Assembly (NCBI GenBank): GCA_028277745.1
Contig: JANQFR010000004.1
Span: 1-51,601 of the forward strand
Length of the DNA stretch: 51,601 nucleotides
Origin: Phycisphaeraceae bacterium
Lineage (GTDB): Bacteria; Planctomycetota; Phycisphaerae; Phycisphaerales; Phycisphaeraceae
Direction: 5' to 3'
A program made the translations under genes and the position numbers. Of the stretch, positions 33,442 through 43,694 are shown piece after piece; position 1 is the first letter of the stretch, and each line of letters begins with the position of its first letter. The notes beneath the pieces are model-generated. The model was given only the letters and a program-made list of their open reading frames with translations, searched no databases and had not been told where the DNA came from.

Positions 33442-34734
33442 ATGATCAACCACCACACCCACCCCTGTTTCAACCCCGACGCCAGCCGACGCTTCGGCCG
33501 CGTCCACCTGCCCGTGGCGCCCAAGTGCAACCTCGGGTGCAACTTCTGCAACCGCAAGTTCGACTGCCTCAACGAGTCACGCCCCGGCGTCACCAGCACG
33601 GTGCTCTCGCCCCACCAGGCGGTGGCGTATCTCGCGAAGATCGTCGAGATCGTCGAGACGCCGATCAGCGTCATGGGGATCGCCGGCCCGGGCGACCCGT
33701 TCGCCAACCTCGATGAAACCATGCAGACGCTGCGCCTCACGCGCGAACGCTTCCCCGACATGCTGCTGTGCGTCGCCAGCAACGGCCTGGCGATCGGGCC
33801 GCACATCCACGAACTCGCCGAGCTGGACGTGAGCCACGTCACCATCACCGTCAACGCCGTTGATCCCGAGATCGGCGCCGCCATCTACCGCTTCGTCCGG
33901 CCCGAACGCCGGGTCTATCGCGGGCTCGCCGGCGCCGAGCTCCTGCTCGAACGCCAGCTCGATGCGATCGACCAGCTCAAGTCCTACGGCGTCACCGTCA
34001 AGGTCAACAGCATTGTCATGCCCGGCGTCAACGATCATCACATCGAAACCATCGCCAGGACCGTGAGCGGCCTCGGCGCGGACTACCACAACTGCATGGC
34101 GCTGTACCCGCTGGCGGGCACCCCCTTCGGCGAGCTGGCCGAGCCGGATGACGCGATGATGACGTCGATCCGCGCAACGTGCGAGAAATACGTGCCGCAG
34201 ATGGCGCACTGCAAGCGTTGCCGGGCGGACGCCGCGGGCATGCTGGGCGAGGACAACGACGAGCTGATCCGCCAGGCGATGGCGGAGGCGGCGGCGGGCC
34301 CGTTGCGACCGGAGGACGACCGCCCGTTCGTGGCGGTCACGTCCTTCGAGGGCGTGCTGGTCAACCAGCACCTCGGCGAGTCGGAGCAGCTCTGGGTCTT
34401 CGGCCCCTCGGGCGACGGCGGCTACACCCAGATCGAGACGCGGCCGACGCCGATCCCCGGCGGGGGCGACGGGCGTTGGGAGGAGCTGGCCCGCCGCCTG
34501 TCCGACTGTCGCGTCCTGCTCTGCGCCGCCGCCGGGCACAAACCGAAGGTCGCGCTGGCGAACTACGGCGTCCGCGTGATGGTCGCCGAAGGCCTGATCG
34601 AAGAAGCGCTGGACGCGGTGTACCGCGACGAGAAACCCCGCATGCCCGCACGTGTCCTCGCCCCGTCGGCGGGCTGCGACAGCGACGGCGTAGGCTGCGG
34701 CGGATGCACCGGATCCGGGACCGGCTGCGGCTAG
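33442..34734 (+). CDS. nifB: FeMo-co biosynthesis radical SAM protein NifB
   Basis: NifB fuses [4Fe-4S] clusters and inserts carbide to make NifB-co. It has 430 residues. The radical SAM CxxxCxxC is C29-C33-C36 (PKCNLGCNFCNRKFDC), followed by MGIAGPGDPFAN and TVKVNSIVMPGVNDHH. Residues about 295-400 form the NifX/NafY-like cofactor-binding domain (FVAVTSFEGVLVNQHLGESEQLWVF), as in the two-domain form of NifB. The C-terminus is cysteine/glycine-rich (CDSDGVGCGGCTGSGTGCG), an unusual tail that could bind metal. GAGGCGAAC precedes the ATG. Confidence 0.96.
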   Translation: MINHHTHPCFNPDASRRFGRVHLPVAPKCNLGCNFCNRKFDCLNESRPGVTSTVLSPHQAVAYLAKIVEIVETPISVMGIAGPGDPFANLDETMQTLRLTRERFPDMLLCVASNGLAIGPHIHELAELDVSHVTITVNAVDPEIGAAIYRFVRPERRVYRGLAGAELLLERQLDAIDQLKSYGVTVKVNSIVMPGVNDHHIETIARTVSGLGADYHNCMALYPLAGTPFGELAEPDDAMMTSIRATCEKYVPQMAHCKRCRADAAGMLGEDNDELIRQAMAEAAAGPLRPEDDRPFVAVTSFEGVLVNQHLGESEQLWVFGPSGDGGYTQIETRPTPIPGGGDGRWEELARRLSDCRVLLCAAAGHKPKVALANYGVRVMVAEGLIEEALDAVYRDEKPRMPARVLAPSAGCDSDGVGCGGCTGSGTGCG

Positions 34735-34782
34735 GCCCACGCCCAAGGCCCCCGCTTCATCACCTAGAGCAAGGAGACCCCC

Positions 34783-35085
34783 ATGGAAACCAGCCGATTC
34801 CACCTGATGATCTGCAACAGCTACCGCACCAACGGCGAACCGAAGGGCGTCTGCAACCGCAAGGGCGCCGCCGACCTGCCCCAGTATCTCGAAGAAGAGA
34901 TCGTCGACCGCGGCATCGACGCGATGGTGTCGACCACCAGCTGCTTCAAGCGCTGCGACAAGGGGCCGCTGCTGGTTATCTATCCCGAGGGCTGGTGGTA
35001 CCCGCAGGTCGACGAAGACAAGATCGATGAGATCCTCGACGCGCTCGAGGACGAACAACCCGCCGAGGCCCTGCTGGCCAAGTGA
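34783..35085 (+). CDS. [2Fe-2S] thioredoxin-like ferredoxin of the nif operon
   Basis: This is a 100-residue thioredoxin-fold ferredoxin. Ligands are C11, C24, C54 and C58 (LMICNSYRTNGEPKGVCNRKG and TTSCFKRCDKGP), followed by PLLVIYPEGWWYPQVDEDKIDEIL. This family is regularly found next to nifB in group III nif clusters and could deliver electrons to nitrogenase or to cofactor assembly. It is cytoplasmic. AGGAG lies before the ATG. The nifV reading frame starts about 60 bp after its stop. Confidence 0.93.
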   Translation: METSRFHLMICNSYRTNGEPKGVCNRKGAADLPQYLEEEIVDRGIDAMVSTTSCFKRCDKGPLLVIYPEGWWYPQVDEDKIDEILDALEDEQPAEALLAK

Positions 35086-35135
35086 CCTTCGGATGAGACG
35101 CACCGCCAGAAAAACGCAGGCGTCGACAGCGCCGG

Positions 35136-35159
35136 AGCCCCGCATGCGCATGCGGGGCT
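35136..35159. repeat. 24-bp palindrome, copy 3 of 5, at the start of nifV
   Basis: A perfect copy of the AGCCCCGCATGC palindrome. The base pair before it makes GGAG, and both ATGs inside it are in frame with nifV, so this copy appears to provide the ribosome site and start codon of that gene. Confidence 0.9.
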
Positions 35160-36376
35160 TAGAGCCCGCCGATCAACGGTCCGCGCCGCCGCGCGGCCGG
35201 GCCGTCTGGCTGATCGACACCACGCTGCGCGACGGGGCGCAGGCCCCGGGCGTGGCGTTCACGCCCGCTCAGCGGGTCGGGCTCGCCGAATCCCTGGCGT
35301 CGATCGGGATCGATGAGATCGAAGTCGGCTGCCCCGCGATGGGCGAGGCGGAGCGGGCGACGATCCGCCAGACGGTGGGGTTGGGACTGGGCTGCCGGCT
35401 CACCGCGTGGTGCAGGGCGCGCCCGGAGGACCTCGACGCCGCCGCGGCGTGCGGCCTCGCCGCGGCGCACCTGTCGGTCCCCGGCTCCGGCCTCCAGCTC
35501 AAGGCGCTGGATAAGTCGTGGGCCTGGGTGCGGCGCACGCTGACCGAGCTGGTCCCGCGGGCCCGCCGGCGCTTCGCGTTCGTCTCCGTCGGGGTGATGG
35601 ACGCCTCGCGCACCGAGTCGGGCCGCGTGGCCGCTCTGGCACGGTTGTGCGCCGACCTGGGCGCAGACCGTCTTCGGCTGGCGGACACGGTCGGCGTCTG
35701 GAACCCGCGGAGCGCGGCCCGGGCGGTCCGCGACGTCGCCGCCGCGGCGCCCGGCCTGGCGGTCGGCGTCCACGCGCACAACGACCTGGGGATGGCGGTC
35801 GGCAACACGCTGGCCGCCCTCGAAGCCGGGGCGGCCAGCGCCGACACGACCGTGCTCGGGCTGGGCGAACGCGCGGGCAACGCGCCGCTGGAAGAGCTGG
35901 TCATGGCGTTGCGCGCGACGACCGACCTCGGCTGCCGCGTCGCGCCGCGGGGGCTCGCGGCGTTGTGCCGTCAAGCGGCCGAGTGCGCCGGGCGCACGAT
36001 CCACCCGAGCAAGCCGGTGGTCGGCCCGAACGCCTTCCGACACGAGTCGGGCGTCCATGTCCGCGGCATGCTGCGCGACGCGCGGTGCTTCGAACCGTTC
36101 GCCCCGGAGGCCGTCGGGAGGCGGGATCGACAACTGGCGCTGGGCACGCACGGCGGCCGGGGCGGGTTGGCCGCCGCGTTGCAGGCCGCGGGGCTGCGCC
36201 CCGACGAAAACGTGATCGACGCATTACTTCATCAGGTGCGCGAGGAAGCGGCCCAGACCCGCCGGTCGGTATCGCCTCAGCGGGCGGCGGCGCTGCACGA
36301 ACAGCTGCGCCGCCCCCCGGCTCCGGCGACCGCGGGGGAATGCGCCTCGAAGGAGTTGGACGCATGCGTGGCCTGA
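35144..36376 (+). CDS. nifV: Homocitrate synthase NifV
   Basis: NifV condenses acetyl-CoA and 2-oxoglutarate to homocitrate, the organic ligand of FeMo-co. The ~410 residues are of the HMGL-like TIM-barrel type. They contain DTTLRDG at 25-31, the metal-binding HAHND at 210-214 and HESGVH at 300-305; the NifV/LeuA-like C-terminal part is short. The conserved body begins only at [12 protein letters not shown]. The ATG at 35144 lies inside a 24-bp palindromic repeat with GGAG 6 bp upstream; in-frame alternatives are 35150 and 35093. The last 13 bases overlap modA. Position after nifB/fdx and before mod genes supports NifV over other homologues. Confidence 0.92.
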   Translation: MRMRGLEPADQRSAPPRGRAVWLIDTTLRDGAQAPGVAFTPAQRVGLAESLASIGIDEIEVGCPAMGEAERATIRQTVGLGLGCRLTAWCRARPEDLDAAAACGLAAAHLSVPGSGLQLKALDKSWAWVRRTLTELVPRARRRFAFVSVGVMDASRTESGRVAALARLCADLGADRLRLADTVGVWNPRSAARAVRDVAAAAPGLAVGVHAHNDLGMAVGNTLAALEAGAASADTTVLGLGERAGNAPLEELVMALRATTDLGCRVAPRGLAALCRQAAECAGRTIHPSKPVVGPNAFRHESGVHVRGMLRDARCFEPFAPEAVGRRDRQLALGTHGGRGGLAAALQAAGLRPDENVIDALLHQVREEAAQTRRSVSPQRAAALHEQLRRPPAPATAGECASKELDACVA

Positions 36377-37155
36377 TCCGCCTGCCGCTGATGCTGTTGA
36401 CGTTGGCGGGGCTGACCGGCTGCGACGGGTCGGGCGCCGAGGGGAGCCCGCCCGTGGTGGTTCGCCTCTTCGTCGCGGCGAGCGCCGCCCACGTCGTGGA
36501 GCCGCTCGCGGAGCGGTACCGACAAGCCACGGGGATCACGGTGCGCTGCAACACCGCGGCGAGCTCAACGCTGGCCCGCCAGATCGAACGCGGCGCCCCG
36601 GCCGACCTCTACCTGTCCGCCAGCCCGCAATGGATGGATCATCTCGCCGACGCCGGGTTGATCCGGCCTGGCTCCCGACGCGATCTGCTGGGCAACCGCC
36701 TGGTGCTGATCACGTCGGCCGGCAACACGTCGTCGGCCGGCGATCTGGCCGATGCGCTGTCGGGCTTTGACGGTCGGCTGGCGATGGGGGACCCCGGCCA
36801 CGTCCCGGCGGGGATGTACGCCGAGGCGGCGCTCGAACGTTTGTCCCTCTGGGACACCCTCGCCCCGCGCATCGTGCCGGCCAAGAACGCGCGCGCGGCC
36901 CTGTTGCTGGTCGAGCGGGGAGAGGCCGATCTCGGTGTCGTCTACGCCACCGACGCCGCGTCGAGCGACCGGGCCACGGTCGTCGCGGCGTTCCCCGAGC
37001 AGACGCACGCCCCGATCCGCTACCCCGCGGCGTTGACGATCGGCGCCGACGCCGCGGCGCACGGCCTGCTCGACTACCTGCAAAGCGCCGACGCCCGCCG
37101 GGCCTTCCAGGCGGCGGGATTCACCGTGATCGGAGGCCACGGCGATGGACGGTGA
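36364..37155 (+). CDS. modA: Molybdate-binding lipoprotein ModA
   Basis: This is the extracytoplasmic receptor of the molybdate ABC importer. The 263 residues start with a lipoprotein signal (LPLMLLTLAGLTGC, lipobox LTGC) followed by the mature start VVVRLFVAASAAHVVEPLAERYRQATGITVRCNTAASSTLARQIERGAPADLYLSA, which is the ModA pattern including the oxyanion-binding serines. Near the end is VVYATDAASS. It overlaps nifV upstream and modB downstream. Its presence fits the molybdenum demand of the nitrogenase. Confidence 0.93.
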   Translation: MRGLIRLPLMLLTLAGLTGCDGSGAEGSPPVVVRLFVAASAAHVVEPLAERYRQATGITVRCNTAASSTLARQIERGAPADLYLSASPQWMDHLADAGLIRPGSRRDLLGNRLVLITSAGNTSSAGDLADALSGFDGRLAMGDPGHVPAGMYAEAALERLSLWDTLAPRIVPAKNARAALLLVERGEADLGVVYATDAASSDRATVVAAFPEQTHAPIRYPAALTIGADAAAHGLLDYLQSADARRAFQAAGFTVIGGHGDGR

Positions 37156-37849
37156 ATGGCTGCTTACGGGCGCGGAGTGGGAGGCGATGGCGCTGTCGCT
37201 GCGCGTCGCGGCGTGGTGCGTGGCGGCGACGCTGCCGCTGGGCGTGGGGCTGGGCTGGTTGCTGGCGCGCCGGCGGTTCCCCGGGCGGACCGTGGTGGAG
37301 GCGCTGGTGCAGCTGCCGATGGTCATGCCGCCCGTGCTGGTCGGCTATCTGCTGATCCTGTTGCTGGGCCGTGAGGGCTGGCTGGGGGCGTGGCTTGACG
37401 CATGGTTCGGGGTGCGGGTGGCGTTCACGATGTGGGCCGCGGTGATCGCGTCGGCGGTGGTGAGCCTGCCGCTGGTGGTGCGGTCGGTGCGGCTGGCGGT
37501 GGAGGCGGTGGACGTGAAGCTGGAGGAGGCGTCGCGCGTCTGCGGGGCGTCGCCGATGGACGTGCTGCTTTCGGTCACGCTGCCGGCGGCGTGGCCCGGG
37601 GTGCTGATGGGCATGCTGCTGGCGTTCGTGCGGAGCCTCGGGGAGTTCGGCGCGACGATCATGTTTGCCGGGAACATCGCGGGCCAGACCCGGACGCTGC
37701 CGTTGGCGTTGTTCCGGGCGATGGAGACGCCGGGCGGGTCTTCGGCGGTGGCGCGGCTGGCGATCGCGGCCGTGGCGCTGTCGGTCCTGGCGGTCGTGGC
37801 CTCGGAGTGCCTGAACCGGCGGGCGCTCGCGTCGCGGGGGGCGGGGTGA
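37145..37849 (+). CDS. modB: Molybdate ABC transporter permease ModB
   Basis: This is a 234-residue inner-membrane permease with five or six membrane helices. The typical opening is LRVAAWCVAATLPLGVGLGWLLARRRFPGRTVVEALVQLPMVMPPVLVGYLLILLLG. The ModC-docking EAA loop near residue 140 reads EEASRVCGASPMDVLLSVTLPAAWPGVLMG. GEFGATIMFAGNIAGQTRTLPLAL is diagnostic of ModB. Starts and stops overlap with modA and modC (TGATG), so the three are translated as a unit. Confidence 0.94.
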   Translation: MDGEWLLTGAEWEAMALSLRVAAWCVAATLPLGVGLGWLLARRRFPGRTVVEALVQLPMVMPPVLVGYLLILLLGREGWLGAWLDAWFGVRVAFTMWAAVIASAVVSLPLVVRSVRLAVEAVDVKLEEASRVCGASPMDVLLSVTLPAAWPGVLMGMLLAFVRSLGEFGATIMFAGNIAGQTRTLPLALFRAMETPGGSSAVARLAIAAVALSVLAVVASECLNRRALASRGAG

Positions 37850-39066
37850 TGCTCGAGGCCGACGTCCGCCTCCAACGCGGGGATTTCGCCCTGAACGCTC
37901 GGCTGCGCTGGCCCGGCGGCCTGCTGGGGGTGACGGGGCCCAGCGGCTGCGGCAAGACCACGCTGCTGCACACGCTGGCGGGGCTCACGCGGCCCGATGT
38001 GGGGCGGATCGCCTTGAATGGCCGGACGCTCTTCGATGCCGCGCGCGGTGTGTGGACCCCGCCCCACCGCCGCCGCGTTGCGGTCGCGTTCCAGGACGAC
38101 CGCCTGCAGCCTCACCGATCGGTGCGCGGCAACCTGCTGTTCGGCTACCGCCGCACGCCCCGCGACCGGCGGCGTCTTCATCCCGAGCAGGTCACGGCCT
38201 GGCTCGAGCTCGATGGGCTGCTCCACCGCCGGGTCGCTCGCCTCTCCGGCGGTGAAAAGCGGCGGGTGGGGGTGGGCCGGGCCTTGCTGACCAGCCCCGA
38301 CCTGTTGCTGCTCGATGAGCCGACCAACGGGCTGGACGCCCGCATGTGCGACCGCGTGCTCGACCTGATCGGCCGATCGATCGCCCTCGCCCAAACGCCG
38401 ACGCTGATGGTCAGCCACCACATCGAACACCTGCTGCGCCTGACCGACCGGCTGCTGGTCATGCAGGCCGGAGAGGTGCTGACGCAGCGCCAGGCGTCCT
38501 CGGCGCTGTGCGTCAATCGCCTGCCTTTGACGGTGCGGGCTCACCGCGCCGCGTCGGGCCTCACCGAGATGACGCTCCGCGGCGCTCAGGGCACGCCGGC
38601 GCCGGTCCTCCGCGGCGTCTTTTCGCCCGGGCTCGCCGAGCGCAGCCCCGCCGTCGGCTTGCTGCCCGCGGATCAGATCGTGCTCGCGATGGCGCCCGTC
38701 GAGACCGTGTCCATGCAGAACCGCCTGCCCGGCCGGGTCGTCGAACTGATCCATCGGGATGAGTCGGTGATCTGTGTCGTCGATGCGGGCGTGCGTCTGC
38801 GGGCGCGGATCACGCGTCAGGCGCGGGACGAGTTCGACATCCGCCCCGGCGCGCGGGTCTGGTGCCTGTTCAAAGCCCCCGCGCTAAGGGTATACCCTGA
38901 TTTCCACGCTGATGACGGGGCCGACGTGGCATCCGATTTGCAGCCATTTTTCACACGATCCCCGTCGCCCGCCGTGAAGACGGGCGATGGCGTGAACCCG
39001 GTCCGCGGATCGGTGGCGGTGGGACGCCGAGCCATCGTTCCGCGTTTGGAACCCGCCTCGGAGTAA
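37849..39066 (+). CDS. modC: Molybdate ABC transporter ATPase ModC, with C-terminal extension
   Basis: This is a 405-residue protein. The ABC domain carries Walker A GPSGCGKTT near residues 28-36, the signature LSGGEKRRVGVGRALL near 133 and Walker B LLLLDEPTNGLD near 153. A TOBE-type domain (PAVGLLPADQIVLAMAPVETVSMQNRLPGRVVELI) follows and can bind molybdate. The end (about residues 350-405: YPDFHADDGADVASDL and on to the stop) is low in complexity, longer than usual ModC, and probably has no fold. The next gene, the NifA-type activator, starts about 115 bp later. Confidence 0.93.
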   Translation: MLEADVRLQRGDFALNARLRWPGGLLGVTGPSGCGKTTLLHTLAGLTRPDVGRIALNGRTLFDAARGVWTPPHRRRVAVAFQDDRLQPHRSVRGNLLFGYRRTPRDRRRLHPEQVTAWLELDGLLHRRVARLSGGEKRRVGVGRALLTSPDLLLLDEPTNGLDARMCDRVLDLIGRSIALAQTPTLMVSHHIEHLLRLTDRLLVMQAGEVLTQRQASSALCVNRLPLTVRAHRAASGLTEMTLRGAQGTPAPVLRGVFSPGLAERSPAVGLLPADQIVLAMAPVETVSMQNRLPGRVVELIHRDESVICVVDAGVRLRARITRQARDEFDIRPGARVWCLFKAPALRVYPDFHADDGADVASDLQPFFTRSPSPAVKTGDGVNPVRGSVAVGRRAIVPRLEPASE

Positions 39067-39180
39067 GGCGCCGCCGTGCCGCCTCAACTGCCTATTGCCT
39101 GTTCAGCGGAATGCGACCTGCGCGATCAAGGCGCAGACCCGAAGGCCTGCGCGCACCAGAAGCGGAGACGGGAGCGGGAG

Positions 39181-40677
<1,497 letters not shown>

Positions 40678-40691
40678 ATCTGAAACGCGCT

Positions 40692-40742
40692 TAGCCGGGC
40701 CGCTACGCGGCCCCGGACCAGGCGGGCGTAGCCCGCCGGCTA
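40692..40742. repeat. 51-bp double-hairpin repeat, right copy flanking the nif island
   Basis: This is the same unit and orientation as 25758-25808, with one base different by eye. It starts 15 bp after the nifA stop. Together the two copies bracket exactly the nif-mod-nifA genes and the nifH control region. The hairpins could also end transcription of the island, although no T-tract follows. Confidence 0.92.
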
Positions 40743-40848
40743 GGAGCGTGTTCAATGGTTTGATCGCGGGATCATGGAAGTGTGTCCGCGGCGTTTTCTC
40801 CGGCTTTCTTTGGAGTCCGGATAACCCCTGCTCCGATGTTTCCAATCT

Positions 40849-41592
40849 ATGGATGAGCGACGGTTTGTCGTGGCCAATCTCCTGCGGCATCTGCCGCCCG
40901 CGCCCAACTTCCCCGAACAACTCGTCAAGCTGATCCGCCAGCTCGACGACCTGCTCGCCGCCGGCCAGACCGACGCGGCGTGCCGCGGGCTGTTCCAGAT
41001 CCTCCAGTCGGTCTACCCCCAGCCCGAGACCCCGCCGGACATCAACGCGACGCTCTACCTCGCGGACTGCCTCGACCACATCCTCAATCACCGGGCCGTC
41101 GACACACCCCAATTGGAATCCGTTCCTCCAAATGGGGAAGACGGCCGGCCCACTACGCTCCTGCTCAACGCGTTGCCCGGCGACATGGACGCGGCGTTGG
41201 AAGACGCCCTGAGCGACGCGGGGCACCGGGTGGTCCGCCACCAGACGCCGGCGGGCGACCCGGCCACGCTGTTCGAGCAGGCGGAGCAGGAACTGAACGT
41301 TGTTCGCGGGCTTGGGCCGTCGATGCTGATCGTCGCCGCCGGGCTGACCGACCCGCTCCCGGCGGTCCTGCTGCACCGCCGCGCGGCGCCGCGGCAGGTC
41401 GTGGTCGCCGAGCACGAGCCCTGCGCGCTGCCCGCCGTGGAGCGCGTGGTCACCCGCTTCACGCCGCCGGAGGTGTGGCGGGCCCGGCTGGCGGGCCGGG
41501 GGATCGCGGTGGACGCGTGGTCTGACGCGGCCGCGCTGCTCGCCCAGCTCGAATCACCGGCCCCCACCCCGCAACAAGCGAGCCCGGCGTGA
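40849..41592 (+). CDS. Protein of unknown function coupled to a glycosyltransferase gene
   Basis: This is a 247-residue soluble protein. The first ~85 residues are helical (FPEQLVKLIRQLDDLLAAGQTDAACRGLFQILQSV). The second part alternates strands and helices like a Rossmann or glycosyltransferase-type sheet (TTLLLNALPGDMDAALEDALSDAGHRVVRHQ, LGPSMLIVAAGLTDPLPAVLLHRR). The GTG start of the next gene overlaps its stop by 4 bp. It may be a partner of the downstream methyltransferase-glycosyltransferase. No family is recognised, and no ribosome site decides the start. Confidence 0.65.
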   Translation: MDERRFVVANLLRHLPPAPNFPEQLVKLIRQLDDLLAAGQTDAACRGLFQILQSVYPQPETPPDINATLYLADCLDHILNHRAVDTPQLESVPPNGEDGRPTTLLLNALPGDMDAALEDALSDAGHRVVRHQTPAGDPATLFEQAEQELNVVRGLGPSMLIVAAGLTDPLPAVLLHRRAAPRQVVVAEHEPCALPAVERVVTRFTPPEVWRARLAGRGIAVDAWSDAAALLAQLESPAPTPQQASPA

Positions 41593-43322
41593 GCGACTTC
41601 AAACTCCGACAAGACTTCCCCCCGCTCGAACTGGGCCGACGCGAGCCCTACATCCTCCAACGCGTCGCCGGCCAACGCGTGCTCGACCTGGGCTTCGTCG
41701 ACTGGCCCATCACCCAGGAGCGCATCGACAGCGGCAAGCTGCTGCACTTCGAGATCATCAAACGCGCCAAGGCCGTCGTCGGCGTCGACCAGGACGCCTC
41801 CGTCCGCCACGCCTTCCCCCCCGATTCCGACACCTACCGCCTCTTCTTCGGCAACGTCGAGGACCCCGCCACGTTCGCCCCGATCAAGGACGCCGGCCTC
41901 GAGCTCGACCTCGTCCTCGCCGGCGAGATCCTCGAACACCTCAACAACCCCGGCCTGTTCTTCGACGCCATCCGCACCGTCATGAGCGAGCACACCACGC
42001 TCCTGATCACCGTCCCCAACGGGCTGCGCGGCATCAACCACGGCTACACCCAGCAAGGGATCGAGTGGGTCCACCCCGATCACAACTACTGGTACTCGCC
42101 CCACACCATCCAGACCCTGTGCAACAAGAACGGGTTCCACGTCGACTTCCTCCGCGGCTACACCTACGGCTCGGAGACGCCCCAGGTCCTCGGGCCGTCG
42201 GGCCTGGGCTGCCCGGGGCTGATCTGCGAGGCCTCGCTCGCCCGGCCCGGCGAGGCCCTGCGACGCTGGCCCGCCGCGCCCAAACCCCGGCCTGTCGGCG
42301 TCGACCTGCCCAAGGTCCTCTGCATCACCGACACCCGCGGCTGGGCCTACGAGAACATCGTTCACGCCCTGCAGCAGACCATCGGCGACCGCTACGAGCT
42401 GACCGCGATCCCGTACAACGAGTTCGGCAAGCTCGGCGCGAACGCCGTTCGCCAAGCCGCCCTCGACGCCGACGCGGTCTACTGCTTCTCCGCCGTCATG
42501 CCCGACGAGGCGTACGACCTGCTCGGCGTGCGGCCGATGGTCGCGGGGATCCACAACGACCACCAGCTCACCACCCACGCCGACAAGCTCACGCCCGACC
42601 GGCTGGAACGCTTCCTGGCGGTGGGGTGCCTGAACCAGACCCTGGCCGCCCGCGCGGAAGCCGCGGGGCTGCACCGGCGGATCATGGTGACCCAGAACGG
42701 CGTGGACGCCCGGCAGTTCCGGCCGCGCGGGCAGCGCCGCGGCCCGGTCCGCTGCGGCTGGGCGGGCTTCGCCGGGCACACCAACGGGACGGTCAAGCGT
42801 TTCCGCGAGTTGGTCGTCCCCGGCTGCTACCAGGCGGGCGTGCCCCTGCTCGCGGCGATCCGCGAGCTCAACCCCGTGCCCCGCCACGAGATGCCGGCTT
42901 ACTTCAACCTGGTCGACCTCCTGCTGATCGCCAGCACCGGCGAGGGCACCAGCGGCCCGCTGCTCGAGGCCGGCGCCTGCGGCTGCGCGATGGTCTCCAC
43001 CCGCGTCGGCGCGGCCGAGCAACTGATCGACCACGGCGTCAACGGCTTCCTGGTCGACGGGACTGTGGAGGACATCGCCGAGACCCTCTACTGGTGCCGC
43101 ACGCACCCGGACGAGACGCGGAATATGGGCCGGGCGGCCCGGGAGACGGTGCGGAAGCACTGGTCCTGGGAGGTGCGGGCGGAGGAGTACGCGGCGTTGT
43201 TTGACGTGGCGTTGGAAAAGGCAGAAAAGCAGGAAAACAGGAAAGCAGGAAATGAAGAGGGGGCGGATGTTGTGGGGCGGGTTGGGGGTGAGGGGCCGAT
43301 GCCGTTGAAGGGGGCGTCGTGA
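41589..43322 (+). CDS. Fusion protein: class I methyltransferase plus GT4-type glycosyltransferase
   Basis: This is a 577-residue, two-domain protein. Residues 1-215 form a SAM-dependent methyltransferase (RVLDLGFVDW as motif I, DLVLAGEILEHLNNPGLF as the acidic and EHL motifs). Residues about 240-540 form a GT-B glycosyltransferase with TQNGVDARQFRP and STGEGTSGPLLEAGACGCAMVSTRVGAAEQLIDHGVNGFLVDG, the family 4 nucleotide-sugar site. The last ~35 residues (EKAEKQENRKAGNEEG and on) are encoded by one arm of an inverted repeat and the DNA behind it, so the original C-terminus was probably replaced by an insertion. Likely role: building or methylating a surface glycan. The start is GTG. Confidence 0.85.
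   Translation: MSDFKLRQDFPPLELGRREPYILQRVAGQRVLDLGFVDWPITQERIDSGKLLHFEIIKRAKAVVGVDQDASVRHAFPPDSDTYRLFFGNVEDPATFAPIKDAGLELDLVLAGEILEHLNNPGLFFDAIRTVMSEHTTLLITVPNGLRGINHGYTQQGIEWVHPDHNYWYSPHTIQTLCNKNGFHVDFLRGYTYGSETPQVLGPSGLGCPGLICEASLARPGEALRRWPAAPKPRPVGVDLPKVLCITDTRGWAYENIVHALQQTIGDRYELTAIPYNEFGKLGANAVRQAALDADAVYCFSAVMPDEAYDLLGVRPMVAGIHNDHQLTTHADKLTPDRLERFLAVGCLNQTLAARAEAAGLHRRIMVTQNGVDARQFRPRGQRRGPVRCGWAGFAGHTNGTVKRFRELVVPGCYQAGVPLLAAIRELNPVPRHEMPAYFNLVDLLLIASTGEGTSGPLLEAGACGCAMVSTRVGAAEQLIDHGVNGFLVDGTVEDIAETLYWCRTHPDETRNMGRAARETVRKHWSWEVRAEEYAALFDVALEKAEKQENRKAGNEEGADVVGRVGGEGPMPLKGAS
43214..43253. repeat. Left inverted-repeat arm of the four-helix-bundle gene cassette
   Basis: This is a purine-only-like arm built from (A)CAGGAAA units, starting GGAAAAGGCAG and ending AGCAGGAAAT. 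The reverse complement occurs at 43695-43735 with about 38 of 41 aligned positions equal (one 1-base gap). The arm lies inside the end of the glycosyltransferase reading frame. Confidence 0.88.
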
Positions 43323-43323
43323 C

Positions 43324-43686
43324 GTGGCGGGCCGGCTTCAAGCTCAGACGCTGGACCGAACAACAGCGTTGGGGGTGAGTGTGTTGCGTGCGGCGGAACA
43401 AATGAGCAAAGAGCGGCGTCCCGGCCGCATCGTTGATCAGTTTATCGGGAGCGGAACCGCCATCGGCGCCAACATGCACGAGGCCGACGAAGCCATGAGC
43501 CGAGCTGACTTCATTAAATCACTCGCGATCGCCCTGAAAGAAGCCAACGAAACCCAATACTGGCTCAAACTCATCATCGCCATGGACTACCTCCCCCAAG
43601 CCAAGCTGGCCAACATCGAGTCTGAACTGAATGAACACAAAGCCATCCTCAAAACCCTGATCGCCCGATCCCGCCAAAAAGCCTAA
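43324..43686 (+). CDS. Four helix bundle protein (23S rRNA intervening-sequence protein family)
   Basis: This is a 120-residue all-helical protein of the S23/IVP (TIGR02436-type) family: LDRTTALGVSVLRAAEQM, GRIVDQFIGSGTAIGANMHEADEAMSRADFIKSLAIALKEANETQYWLKLI, and ESELNEHKAILKTLIAR. The SxGxNxxEA and ALKExxETxYWL patterns are diagnostic. In Leptospira and Coxiella such genes lie inside intervening sequences of 23S rRNA, in the loop between inverted repeats. Here the gene lies between glycosyltransferase genes but is again enclosed by ~40-bp inverted repeats. Function is unknown in all cases. The start is GTG, one base after the preceding stop. Confidence 0.9.
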   Translation: MAGRLQAQTLDRTTALGVSVLRAAEQMSKERRPGRIVDQFIGSGTAIGANMHEADEAMSRADFIKSLAIALKEANETQYWLKLIIAMDYLPQAKLANIESELNEHKAILKTLIARSRQKA

Positions 43687-43694
43687 CTCCCCAA

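Noticed and set aside
35518..36363. Long upstream extension of modA in the same frame
   Set aside because: Overlaps conserved nifV sequence in another frame. The lipoprotein signal at 36364 marks the true modA start.
40692..40742. Right 51-bp repeat as an ordinary terminator of the nif transcript
   Set aside because: No T-tract follows, and an identical unit precedes the operon, so the terminator role alone does not explain it.
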